In this document: positions 56,941 through 64,000 of the stretch, piece by piece | Layout of the letters: each line of letters begins with the position of its first letter | Numbering within the stretch: position 1 is the stretch's first letter | DNA from: Microbispora sp. H13382 | Lineage (GTDB): Bacteria > Actinomycetota > Actinomycetes > Streptosporangiales > Streptosporangiaceae | Direction: 5' to 3' | Assembly (NCBI RefSeq): GCF_014161445.1 | Contig: NZ_JABBXA010000001.1 | Span: 682,001 to 746,000 of the forward strand | Length of the DNA stretch: 64,000 bases | Notes under the pieces: model-generated | Database searches by the model: none | Told to the model about the DNA's origin: nothing | The model's input: the letters and a program-made list of their open reading frames with translations, nothing else | Position numbers and translations under genes: made by a program

Positions 56941-57017
56941 ATCTCCCCCGTTCCCTACGGTCTCCGGCCAGTTTCACGGCCTGTGAGCCGTACGGGCGAC
57001 GGCAACACTCGACAGGT

Positions 57018-57515
57018 TCAGGCCTTGGCGATGGGGGCGGTCACCGCCTGGGCGAGCCGGATGAGGTTGTCCGGCGCCGTCTCGATCTGCAGGCCACGCC
57101 GCCCGGCGGAGAAGTAGATCGTCTCGAAGCCGAGCGCCGACTGGTCCACCACGGTCGGCAGCCGCTTGCGCTGTCCCAGCGGGCTGATGCCCCCCACCAC
57201 GTAGCCGGTGACACGCTCCACCTTCGCCGCGTCGGCCATCGCCGCCCGCTTGCCCTTCAGCGCCGCGGCGAACGCCTTGAGGTCGAGCTTGCCCGCCACC
57301 GGTACGACCGCGACCGCCAGGCCCGCCTCGGTCTCCGCCACCAGCGTCTTGAAGATCCGCTCGTAGGGCAGGCCGAGCGCGTCGGCCGCCTCCTCGCCGT
57401 ACGCCTGGGCGTTCGGGTCGTGGTCGTAGGGGTGAAGGGTGAACTCCGCCTTGGCCTGCGTGAGGGCGACGGTCGCCGGAGTGCCCTGGCCGCCCTTGCT
57501 CTTGGTCTTGCTCAC
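57018..57515 (-). CDS. Cys-tRNA(Pro)/Cys-tRNA(Cys) deacylase, YbaK/EbsC family
   Basis: 165 residues with the YbaK-like fold: LHPYDHDPNAQAYGEEAADALG by position, the conserved Lys of the FKTLV segment, and GGISPLGQRKRLPTVVD. It removes mischarged amino acids from tRNA in the family. GTG 57515 gives SKTKSKGGQGTPATVALTQ, the usual start of actinobacterial members; longer frames look unreal. Confidence 0.9.
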   Translation of the reverse strand: MSKTKSKGGQGTPATVALTQAKAEFTLHPYDHDPNAQAYGEEAADALGLPYERIFKTLVAETEAGLAVAVVPVAGKLDLKAFAAALKGKRAAMADAAKVERVTGYVVGGISPLGQRKRLPTVVDQSALGFETIYFSAGRRGLQIETAPDNLIRLAQAVTAPIAKA

Positions 57516-57571
57516 GACGGCAAGCCTAGTGCGGACGCTCCTTCCCGATTCGCCCCCTGTGGACGACCCCG

Positions 57572-57928
57572 TCACCGCAGGACGGAGCGCACGGCCTCGG
57601 GGGAGCGGGCCACCACGGCGGTCCCGTCGTCGGCGGTGATGATCGGCCGCTGGATCAGGATCGGGTGAGCGGTCATGGCCTCGATCCACCGCCCGCGGGC
57701 CGCCTCGTCGCGCGGCCACGACTCGATGCCCAGCTCCGCCGCGACGGGCTCGCCGAGGCGGGCGACGTCCCAGGGCTCCAGTCCGAGGCGGCGCAGCATC
57801 TCGGCGAGCTCCTCCGCGCTCGGCGGGTCCTCCAGGTAGTGCCGAATCGTGTACCCGGCGCCCTCGGCATCCAGAAGCGACAGAGCCGACCGGCACTTCG
57901 AGCAGGCCGGATTGATCCAGATCTCCAT
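57572..57928 (-). CDS. ArsC/Spx-like thioredoxin-fold protein
   Basis: 118 residues. The N-terminal INPACSKCRSAL has a CxxC pair whose first Cys matches the ArsC nucleophile. The RHYLEDPPSAEELAEML and HPILIQRPI segments are typical of ArsC-like reductases. The downstream Arg of the triad is in IQRPI. There is no arsenic operon around, so the substrate is uncertain. ATG 57928. The 212 bases upstream hold no clear gene. Confidence 0.88.
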   Translation of the reverse strand: MEIWINPACSKCRSALSLLDAEGAGYTIRHYLEDPPSAEELAEMLRRLGLEPWDVARLGEPVAAELGIESWPRDEAARGRWIEAMTAHPILIQRPIITADDGTAVVARSPEAVRSVLR

Positions 57929-58140
57929 GGGATCATTGTCCCGCGTCACGGTGGGGGCGGGCTCGCTAACGCTGCCGGAAAGGCGCGAACCGGCCGAGGT
58001 AGGTGAAGGCCCAGCGGTCTGTGCCGCCCTTGCGCGGATGTTCCAGGGGCCGTCCGAGCCGTTCCCGCAGGCGTGTCCTCCACGCCCTCCAGGGGCTGGA
58101 GGCTGCCCGAACCCCTCCCCGCGCCGGGGCATGAGTCAGG

Positions 58141-58803
58141 TCAGACGGCTCCCGCCTGATCCGGCCCGTTGTGGTGGCTGCGAACGAGGGGGAGGAATAG
58201 CTCGTCGACGATCGATCGGATGCGGGGCGGCTTCAGGGGTTTGAGGTCCATGAGCAGGTCGTGGCGCACCAGGTCGAACGGCATGGCGAGCACCGCGGGA
58301 GGGATTCGTTCCAGGTCGATTTCGCCACGGTCATGGGCACGCTGGTAGATGGCCCGAACGCGTGGAAGCCGCTGGTCGCCGATGATCCTGTCGCGTGCCT
58401 GGGCGGGGGTGAGCCCGGTGCCGGCCAGTAGCCCCGAGAAGGCGGTGGCCGCGGCGATGGCGGAGAAGGCGGCGCGGGCCTCGCCCATGGCGGTCAGCGC
58501 GGCGAGGAGGTCGCCGCGCAGCGTGCCGGTGTCGGGGAGGTCGACCGGATGGCTGTTCCGATAGTGCTCCAGCGCGGCGAGCACGAGCTGGTCCTTGTTG
58601 GCCCAGCGGCGGTAGAGCACGGCGATGCCGGTGCCGGCACGGGACGCGACGGACTCCATGGTCAGCTTCGCGAAGCCGACCTCGACCAGCTCGTCCCAGG
58701 CTGCGTCCAGCAACGCGGCCTCGAGTTCGGGCCCGCGTCGGCGTTGGCGAGAGGGCTCGGCGCCGGCTGTGGTCACGACTCCCATCATAAGGAAGGTTTG
58801 CAT
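58141..58803 (-). CDS. TetR-family transcriptional regulator
   Basis: 220 residues. The N-terminal TetR helix-turn-helix (about 25-72: LTMESVASRAGTGIAVLYRRWANKD by position) is followed by a variable ligand domain. It is divergent from the MFS exporter gene, 64 bases apart, with an inverted repeat between them, so it is likely the local repressor. The start could also be one of two ATGs six or seven codons later. Confidence 0.9.
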   Translation of the reverse strand: MQTFLMMGVVTTAGAEPSRQRRRGPELEAALLDAAWDELVEVGFAKLTMESVASRAGTGIAVLYRRWANKDQLVLAALEHYRNSHPVDLPDTGTLRGDLLAALTAMGEARAAFSAIAAATAFSGLLAGTGLTPAQARDRIIGDQRLPRVRAIYQRAHDRGEIDLERIPPAVLAMPFDLVRHDLLMDLKPLKPPRIRSIVDELFLPLVRSHHNGPDQAGAV

Positions 58804-58829
58804 TCCCTAGCAAAGCCGCCCTACTCTCC

Positions 58830-58851
58830 TAAGAGATGGATTCCACTCTTA
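58830..58851. promoter_or_regulatory. Candidate TetR operator
   Basis: TAAGAG and CTCTTA (58830-58835 and 58846-58851) separated by 10 bases, between the divergent TetR and MFS genes and 17 bases before the MFS ATG. Size and position fit a TetR site that blocks exporter expression. Confidence 0.55.
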
Positions 58852-58867
58852 ATGTGAGGGCGGGGCG

Positions 58868-60328
58868 ATGACAGAGACCACCGAGGCGAGGCTGTCGCCG
58901 CAGGTGAAGAACGCGCTGATCGCGCTGATCGTGGGCGGGATCGCGGCGATCCTCGACTCGACGATGGTCACGCTGGCGATCCACACGCTGGCGGTGAAGC
59001 TGCACTCGACCGCCGACACGATCCAGTGGGTCACCACCGGTTTCCTGCTGGCGATGGCCGTCGCGATCCCGGTCACCGGGTGGGCGGAGCGCCGCTGGGG
59101 CGGCAAGCGGGCCTGGATGGCCGCGCTGGTGCTGTTCGTGCTCGCCTCGGTGCTGTGCGCGGTGGCGTGGGACGACGCCGGCCTGATCGGGTTCCGGGCG
59201 CTGCAGGGCTTCGGTGCCGGGCTGATCTTCCCGTTGATGCAGACGCTCGCGGTGAGAGCCGCGGGCGGGCGTGTCAGCAGCCGGCTGATGGCGGCCGTCA
59301 GCCTGCCGATCGCGCTTGGTCCGATCCTCGGCCCGGTGATCGGCGGCGTGATACTCAACTGGCTGAGCTGGCGCTGGCTGTTCCTCGTCAACGTGCCGGT
59401 GATCGCCGCCGGGCTGCTGCTGGCGTGGCGGTTCCTGCCTGCCGACCGTCCCGGCTCCTCAGCCGGGCGCGGGCGCCTGGACTGGATCGGCCTGGTGCTG
59501 CTCGCGCCGGCGCTGACGGGGATCCTGCTCGGCCTCTCAAAGCTGTCGGAGCATGGCGGGATCGGCCACGCCGGGGTGCTGGTGCCGCTGTCGGCCGGGG
59601 TCGTCCTGCTGGGCGCGTTCATCGCCTGGGCGTCCCGGCCTGGCGAGCGCGAGCCGATCGTCGACGTGCGGCTGCTGCGCGTGCGCTCGCTTGGCAGTGC
59701 GTCCGCGGTCCTGTTCACCGCCGGCGCGGCGATGTACGCCGGCATGTTCCTGCTGCCGCTGTACTACCAGCAGCTGCGGGGCGACAGCGTGCTGGGCGCC
59801 GGGCTGCTGATGATCCCGCAGGGCGTGGGCGCGCTCGCCTCGCGCTTCCTGATCGGCAAGGTGGTCGACCGGTTCGGGGCGCGAGCCGTGACGATCGCCG
59901 GCTTCCTGCTCGCCGCCGTCGCCACCGTCCCGTTCGCGCTCGCCGGGCCGGACACGAGCCTGCCGTGGCTGGGAGCCGTGCTGTTGGTTCGCGGTCTGGG
60001 GATCGGGGCGGTGCTGATCCCTCCGATGTCCCTCGCCTACCGGGACATCCAACCGGCAGGCATCCCGCACGCCACCATGAACACCCGCATCGTCCAGCAG
60101 GTGGGCGCCTCGTTCGGCACCGCGATCGTGGCCGTCGTCCTGCAGTCGCTCCTCGGCCACGGCGCCACCGGCGCATTCCAGGGCGCGTTCTGGTGGGCGG
60201 CCGGCATCGCCGTCGCCGCGGTCGTCCCCGCCATCGCTCTGCCGGCGGGCAAGCCGGCGAACCGCCGACCGGCCGCAGAGCCGGTGCGCGACGACGAGGC
60301 CGCGAGCAGCCGAGTGGCGGAGGTCTGA
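58868..60328 (+). CDS. MFS drug exporter, DHA2 (EmrB/QacA) family
   Basis: 486 residues with about 14 hydrophobic segments. Motif A-like GWAERRWGGKRAW follows the second helix, and motif C-like LGPILGPVIGGVI lies in the fifth. LDSTMVTLAIHTL in helix 1 is the DHA2 D1-type motif. Proton-coupled efflux of hydrophobic or cationic compounds is the family role; the substrate is unknown. ATG with GGGCGGGG upstream. Controlled probably by the divergent TetR. Confidence 0.93.
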   Translation: MTETTEARLSPQVKNALIALIVGGIAAILDSTMVTLAIHTLAVKLHSTADTIQWVTTGFLLAMAVAIPVTGWAERRWGGKRAWMAALVLFVLASVLCAVAWDDAGLIGFRALQGFGAGLIFPLMQTLAVRAAGGRVSSRLMAAVSLPIALGPILGPVIGGVILNWLSWRWLFLVNVPVIAAGLLLAWRFLPADRPGSSAGRGRLDWIGLVLLAPALTGILLGLSKLSEHGGIGHAGVLVPLSAGVVLLGAFIAWASRPGEREPIVDVRLLRVRSLGSASAVLFTAGAAMYAGMFLLPLYYQQLRGDSVLGAGLLMIPQGVGALASRFLIGKVVDRFGARAVTIAGFLLAAVATVPFALAGPDTSLPWLGAVLLVRGLGIGAVLIPPMSLAYRDIQPAGIPHATMNTRIVQQVGASFGTAIVAVVLQSLLGHGATGAFQGAFWWAAGIAVAAVVPAIALPAGKPANRRPAAEPVRDDEAASSRVAEV

Positions 60329-60349
60329 GGACGGCAGTGATGGGCATGA

Positions 60350-61084
60350 CGGCCGCCTACAAGGCATCGACCTGCGCTGGGTGTCGGTGCCGAGCCGGGC
60401 GACGTGATCGTGTCGATCGGCACCTCCGGCGTAGTGTCCACCGTTTCCAACGTGCCGACCGCAGACCCGAGCGGGATCGTGGCCGGGTTCGCCGACACGA
60501 CCGGCCGGTTCCTGCCGCTGGTGTGCACGCTCAATGCCGCCCGGGTGCTCGACGCGGCCGCGACCATGCTGCGGGTGGACCACGCAGAGCTGTCGGCGCT
60601 GGCGCTGTCCGCCCCGCCGGGCGCCGACGGGCGGACCCTGGTGCCCTACCTGGAGGGCGAGCGCACACCGAACCGCCCGCACGCCACCGGAGCCGTGCAC
60701 GGCCTGGCCCTGCGGACCTCGACCCCCGCGCACCTGGCTCGCGCGGCGGTCGAGGGCATGCTGTGCGCGCTCGCCGACGGGCTGGACGCAATGATCGCGC
60801 AGGGCACGACGGTCAACCGGGTCATCCTCGTCGGCGGTGGCGCCCGCTCGGAGGCGGTGCGCCGGATCGCGCCTACTGTCTTCGGCCGCCCCGTGCTCGT
60901 CCCACCACTGGGGGAGTACGTCGCCGACGGCGCCGCCCGCCAGGCGGCCTGGGTGTTGTCGGGCGGGCAGCGGCCGCCGTCGTGGACGGTCGGGCAGGTT
61001 GAGATGCACGAGGCGGACGCCGTGCCGGCGATCCGCGAACGGTACGCCGTGGCCCGCGCGAACGTCCTCGACCGCGCCGGCTGA
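60350..61084 (+). pseudogene. C-terminal remnant of a xylulokinase (FGGY family)
   Basis: About 244 codons matching only the second half of xylulokinase. It begins in-frame after a stop at 60347-60349 and is recognisable from [19 protein letters not shown], then [28 protein letters not shown] and [12 protein letters not shown]. Full-length enzymes are about 480 residues, and the N-terminal substrate domain is missing. The fragment starts about 20 bases after the MFS stop, so insertion of the TetR/MFS pair may have cut the gene. A GTG at 60404 could give a 226-residue product of unknown use. Confidence 0.8.
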
Positions 61085-61129
61085 CGGCGGCGGCACCGGT
61101 GCCGGAATCACCGGCAGCGGGGCCCGCGG

Positions 61130-62521
61130 TCACGCCAGCGAGATGGTGATCGCGCCGCCGCGTGGGTCGGCTCCGGACAGCATCGACGAGGGCACACGGA
61201 AGACCCGGCCGGGGGAGACCGGCCACGGCAACGTGCGGCGGGCGATCTCGCGGCCGTCCTGAGTCACGACGACCCGGGCGATCGGGCGGTGCTCGGCCGG
61301 CCACAGCAGGATCCGGCGGCGCGGCGGCGCGCCCGCACCCGGCCGGATCAGGCCGGGGAAGACCCATCGGAACGGCGCCTCGGCCCGCAGCGGGATCGCA
61401 CCCGCGAAAGTGCCGCCTGTCTCGCCGCCTCCGGCGTCTCCAGGCTCGTCATCGCCGTGAGCACCGCCCGTGCTCGTCCCGGGACCCGTTCCGCTGCCGG
61501 AGGGAGGTGCCGCGTCAGGGAGATCCCTCGCGGCGGACTGGTCCACGGTGCGGGAGGCGGCGGGGGAGGGCGCGGCGAGGTACGTCTGGACGTGCCGCAC
61601 CACGTGACGGCCGTCGAGGGCCGCCACGTCGGCGGTGTCCACCGGGTGGACCAGGTTGCCGACGGCGAAGACTCCGAGGCGGCTGGTGGTCAGGGTGTTG
61701 TCCACCAACGGGCTTCTGCTGCCCGGGTCCATCGCCAGCCCGGCCGCCCGGGCCAGCTCGTTGTCCGGAACCCAGCCGCCCGTGAACACCACCGTGTCGC
61801 AGGGCACCGTACGGCGCTCGCCCGTGCGCAGGTCCTCGACCTCCACGGACTCGACGGCGTCGCGGCCGTTGATCCGCACGACCCTGGTGGCGGTGGCGAC
61901 CGGTACGCGCAGCCCGGCCCGGCCCGGCACGCTGAACGCCGCGTACGACTCGGCGCGGGCGTGCTCGCTGGTCATCAGCACCGTACGGCAGCCCGCCTCG
62001 CGCAGCGTGAGCACGGCCGACCAGCTCACCGGCTCGGCCCCGACGACGACGGCCCGCGTGCCGACCCTGCCGCGATGCAGGTGGACGACGTTCTGCAGCT
62101 GCCCGGTCGTCAGCACACCGGGCGGGCGGTCACCCGGCACCATCCGGGCCGTACGGGGACGCTCCCTGGCGCCGGTGGCCAGGACGACGGCGCGGGCGTC
62201 CACCCGCAGGCGGCCCTCCGGTGTGGTGACGTCCAGGACGCGCTGCCCGGCCCACCCGGTGACCATGGCCGAGGTCCGCACCAGCGCTCCCGCCTCCAGC
62301 GCGCGGTTGGCCAGCAGGCGGGCGTACGCCGGGCCGGTCATCAGCGTGCGCAGGTCCCGCAGGCCGTACCCCGTGTGGTCGCTGTGCCGGGGAATGCCGC
62401 CGGCCTCGCGTTCCCGGTCGAGCACGAGGACCCGCAGGCCGGCGGCCGCGAGACCGGCGGCGGCGGTCAGCCCGGAAGGGCCGCCGCCCACGACGGCGAC
62501 GTCGGTGGTGAGGCGCATCAC
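61130..62521 (-). CDS. FAD/NAD(P)-binding oxidoreductase, GlpB-like partner
   Basis: 463 residues. The N-terminal FAD motif is VAVVGGGPSGLTAAAGL, and ATGARERPRTARM is present. A second nucleotide-binding motif (AVVVGAEPVSWSAVL) lacks the canonical glycines. TSRLGVFAVGNLVHP gives the C-terminal FAD contact. A Gly/Ser/Thr-rich insert (about 330-380) and a C-terminal beta domain follow. The start overlaps the stop of the GlpA-like gene by 4 bases (ATGA, start 62521; a second ATG at 62518). Confidence 0.88.
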   Translation of the reverse strand: MMRLTTDVAVVGGGPSGLTAAAGLAAAGLRVLVLDREREAGGIPRHSDHTGYGLRDLRTLMTGPAYARLLANRALEAGALVRTSAMVTGWAGQRVLDVTTPEGRLRVDARAVVLATGARERPRTARMVPGDRPPGVLTTGQLQNVVHLHRGRVGTRAVVVGAEPVSWSAVLTLREAGCRTVLMTSEHARAESYAAFSVPGRAGLRVPVATATRVVRINGRDAVESVEVEDLRTGERRTVPCDTVVFTGGWVPDNELARAAGLAMDPGSRSPLVDNTLTTSRLGVFAVGNLVHPVDTADVAALDGRHVVRHVQTYLAAPSPAASRTVDQSAARDLPDAAPPSGSGTGPGTSTGGAHGDDEPGDAGGGETGGTFAGAIPLRAEAPFRWVFPGLIRPGAGAPPRRRILLWPAEHRPIARVVVTQDGREIARRTLPWPVSPGRVFRVPSSMLSGADPRGGAITISLA

Positions 62522-63963
62522 GATCCCTCCACGCGGGCGAGGCGCTCGGAGATCTCGGCTCCGCAGTAGAAGCCCTGGCAGCGGCCCATCGTGGCCCGGG
62601 TGCGGCGGCGCAGGCCGTCGAGGTCGGCCGGGGGGAGTGGGGAGTCCAGGGCGTCCCTGATCTCACCGGCGGTGACCCGCTCACAGAAGCAGACGACGGT
62701 CCCGTACGCCGGGTCCCGGCGGATGAGGTCGTCGCACATGTACGGCCGGGGGAACGCCTCTCCGATATTGGGCATCCGGGGCGGATCGGGCAGATCGTCG
62801 CGTACGGAGGTGACGAGGCCCGCCTCGGCCAGCAGCCCGGCGGCGTGCTCGGCGAGCGCCATGGACGAGGTCAGCCCGGTCGACCGGATGCCGCCGAGCA
62901 CGAGGTACCGCTGCGCGGCGTCCAGGTGGACCTGGTAGTCGCCGTGCTCGGTGGCCGCCCGCAGCCCGGCGTAGGAGGCCGTGACCTCCTCCTTCAGCAG
63001 CGCCGGCATGAGCGCGAGGCCCTTGTCGACGAGGAACGCGAACCCCTCCTCAGAGGTGGAGGTGTCGGCGTGGTCGCGCAGGTCCTCCGCCGTCGGGCCG
63101 AGCATCACGTTGCCGTAGATGGTCGGGCTGATCAGCACGCCCTTGCCACGTGAGCCGGGCACGGGAAGCACGATGCGGTTCGCCAGCGGCCTGGCCATCT
63201 TGTCGAAGACCAGCAGCTCGCCCCGGCGCGGGGTGACCGTGAACCGCTCGTGGCCGAACATGCGGTCGACCGCGCCGGACCCCAGCCCCGCGGCGTTGAC
63301 GACCCAGCGGGCCCGCAGCGGGCCCCGGTTCGTCACGAGCACGGTCTCCTCGCCGCCGTCGTGCTCGACGCCCTCGACCCGCGTGTTCAGCAGCACGTCG
63401 GCGCCCCGGGCCAGCGCCTCCGTGGCGTACGCGAGCGTGGTGGTCCACGGGCAGATGATCGACTCGCCGGGCACGGTCAGCCCGCCGAGCGCGCCCGGGC
63501 CGAGGGCCGGGACCAGCCGGTAGACCTCGTCCGCGCCCACGACCTCGCACTCCCGGTAGCCGTTCTTCACCGCCTTGTCCGCCAGTCCGGCCAGCACGGC
63601 GAGCTCCTCGGCGGTCCACGCGACCAGCACCGCGCCCGTCGGCTCGACCGGGATGCCGGCGCGCTCGGCGTACCCGCCGAGCAGCTCGTGTCCCCGCCGC
63701 ACCAGCCGCGACTCGAGCGTGCCCGGCGTCGCGTCGAAGCCGGTGTGCAGGATCGCCGTGTTGGCCTTGCTGGTGCCGTCGCCGACGTCCGAGCGCGCCT
63801 CGACCAGCGCCACCGTCAAGGACCGGCCGTCGCGTTCACACCCTGTCACTTGCCGTCCTGCCAGCTCGCGGGCCACGGCGGCGCCCACGACGCCGCCGCC
63901 GACGACCGCCACGTCGACCGTCCTCTCCGGCAGCGGCCCGGACCTGCTGACTCCTCGGCTCAC
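62518..63963 (-). CDS. GlpA-like FAD-dependent dehydrogenase with BFD-type iron-sulfur site
   Basis: 481 residues. The N-terminal FAD motif VAVVGGGVVGAAVAREL and DAO-fold segments such as GTSKANTAILHTGFDA resemble glycerol-3-phosphate dehydrogenase and L-2-hydroxyglutarate oxidase. The C-terminus has CFC and CQGFYC, the four Cys of a BFD-like [2Fe-2S] domain as in GlpA. With the next gene it forms a two-subunit dehydrogenase; no GlpC subunit is visible. GTG start overlaps an upstream stop by 3-4 bases. Confidence 0.88.
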   Translation of the reverse strand: MSRGVSRSGPLPERTVDVAVVGGGVVGAAVARELAGRQVTGCERDGRSLTVALVEARSDVGDGTSKANTAILHTGFDATPGTLESRLVRRGHELLGGYAERAGIPVEPTGAVLVAWTAEELAVLAGLADKAVKNGYRECEVVGADEVYRLVPALGPGALGGLTVPGESIICPWTTTLAYATEALARGADVLLNTRVEGVEHDGGEETVLVTNRGPLRARWVVNAAGLGSGAVDRMFGHERFTVTPRRGELLVFDKMARPLANRIVLPVPGSRGKGVLISPTIYGNVMLGPTAEDLRDHADTSTSEEGFAFLVDKGLALMPALLKEEVTASYAGLRAATEHGDYQVHLDAAQRYLVLGGIRSTGLTSSMALAEHAAGLLAEAGLVTSVRDDLPDPPRMPNIGEAFPRPYMCDDLIRRDPAYGTVVCFCERVTAGEIRDALDSPLPPADLDGLRRRTRATMGRCQGFYCGAEISERLARVEGS

Positions 63964-64000
63964 GCGCCCCTCCCCGTCTCGATCGCGGCGCGGACGCCCC
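63960..64000 (-). CDS. 3' end of an upstream gene (partial)
   Basis: Last codons of a frame entering from outside the window, ending in TGA that overlaps the GlpA-like GTG start (GTGA). Only about 12 residues are visible, so the product cannot be named. The overlap supports it being the upstream gene of the same operon. Confidence 0.3.
   Translation of the reverse strand, partial: GVRAAIETGRGA

Overview
The window is high-GC DNA with frequent GTG starts and many 4-base ATGA/GTGA gene overlaps. It carries a meso-DAP-type murE, a sepF-yggT-divIVA block downstream of ftsZ, Ser/Thr kinases, and an ileS-dksA-lspA-rluD-dnaE backbone. This fits a filamentous actinobacterium, probably of the Streptosporangiales. 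The assignment is an inference from gene content and base composition only.

Region 1 (1-16059, + strand) is the cell division and cell wall (dcw) cluster: 3' part of ftsI, then murE, murF, mraY, murD, ftsW, murG, murC, ftsQ, ftsZ, a YlmE-type PLP-binding protein, sepF, a YggT-family membrane protein and divIVA. Most junctions overlap. ftsZ has its own 247-base leader with a promoter and a hairpin. Next comes a membrane protein with two HxxxC...CxxC modules (16105-17859).

Region 2 (17909-21102, - strand) is an accessory operon: a GMC flavoprotein oxidoreductase, then three genes resembling the beta, alpha and gamma subunits of cobalt-type thiocyanate hydrolase/nitrile hydratase, then an accessory protein. 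The metal-binding subunit is broken by a 1-base frameshift.

Region 3 (21386-27073) returns to the conserved backbone: ileS with a T-box leader, a DksA/TraR zinc-finger protein, lspA and an RluD-type pseudouridine synthase.

Region 4 (27084-46554) is accessory. It holds two Ser/Thr kinases, a secreted M14 and a secreted M1 metallopeptidase, a NarL/LuxR-type two-component system, and a compact set of genes that looks like an undescribed secreted cysteine-peptide system: a 76-residue precursor with four Cys, a membrane thioredoxin, an ABC exporter and a signal peptidase. A SARP regulator and a MocR-type regulator lacking its PLP lysine follow, then a small secreted protein and a third kinase. 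Two of the kinases share a related extracellular C-terminal domain.

Region 5 (46555-57928) holds a structured RNA with a T-tailed terminator in front of a degenerate DAHP-synthase/chorismate-mutase fusion, dnaE, a class A penicillin-binding protein, a MurA with Asp in place of the catalytic Cys, a membrane protein, an amidase, a YbaK-type deacylase and an ArsC-like protein.

Region 6 (58141-64000) holds a TetR/MFS efflux pair with a candidate operator, a truncated xylulokinase, and a pair of FAD oxidoreductases related to GlpA/GlpB. No tRNA, rRNA, CRISPR array, insertion sequence or integrase was seen.
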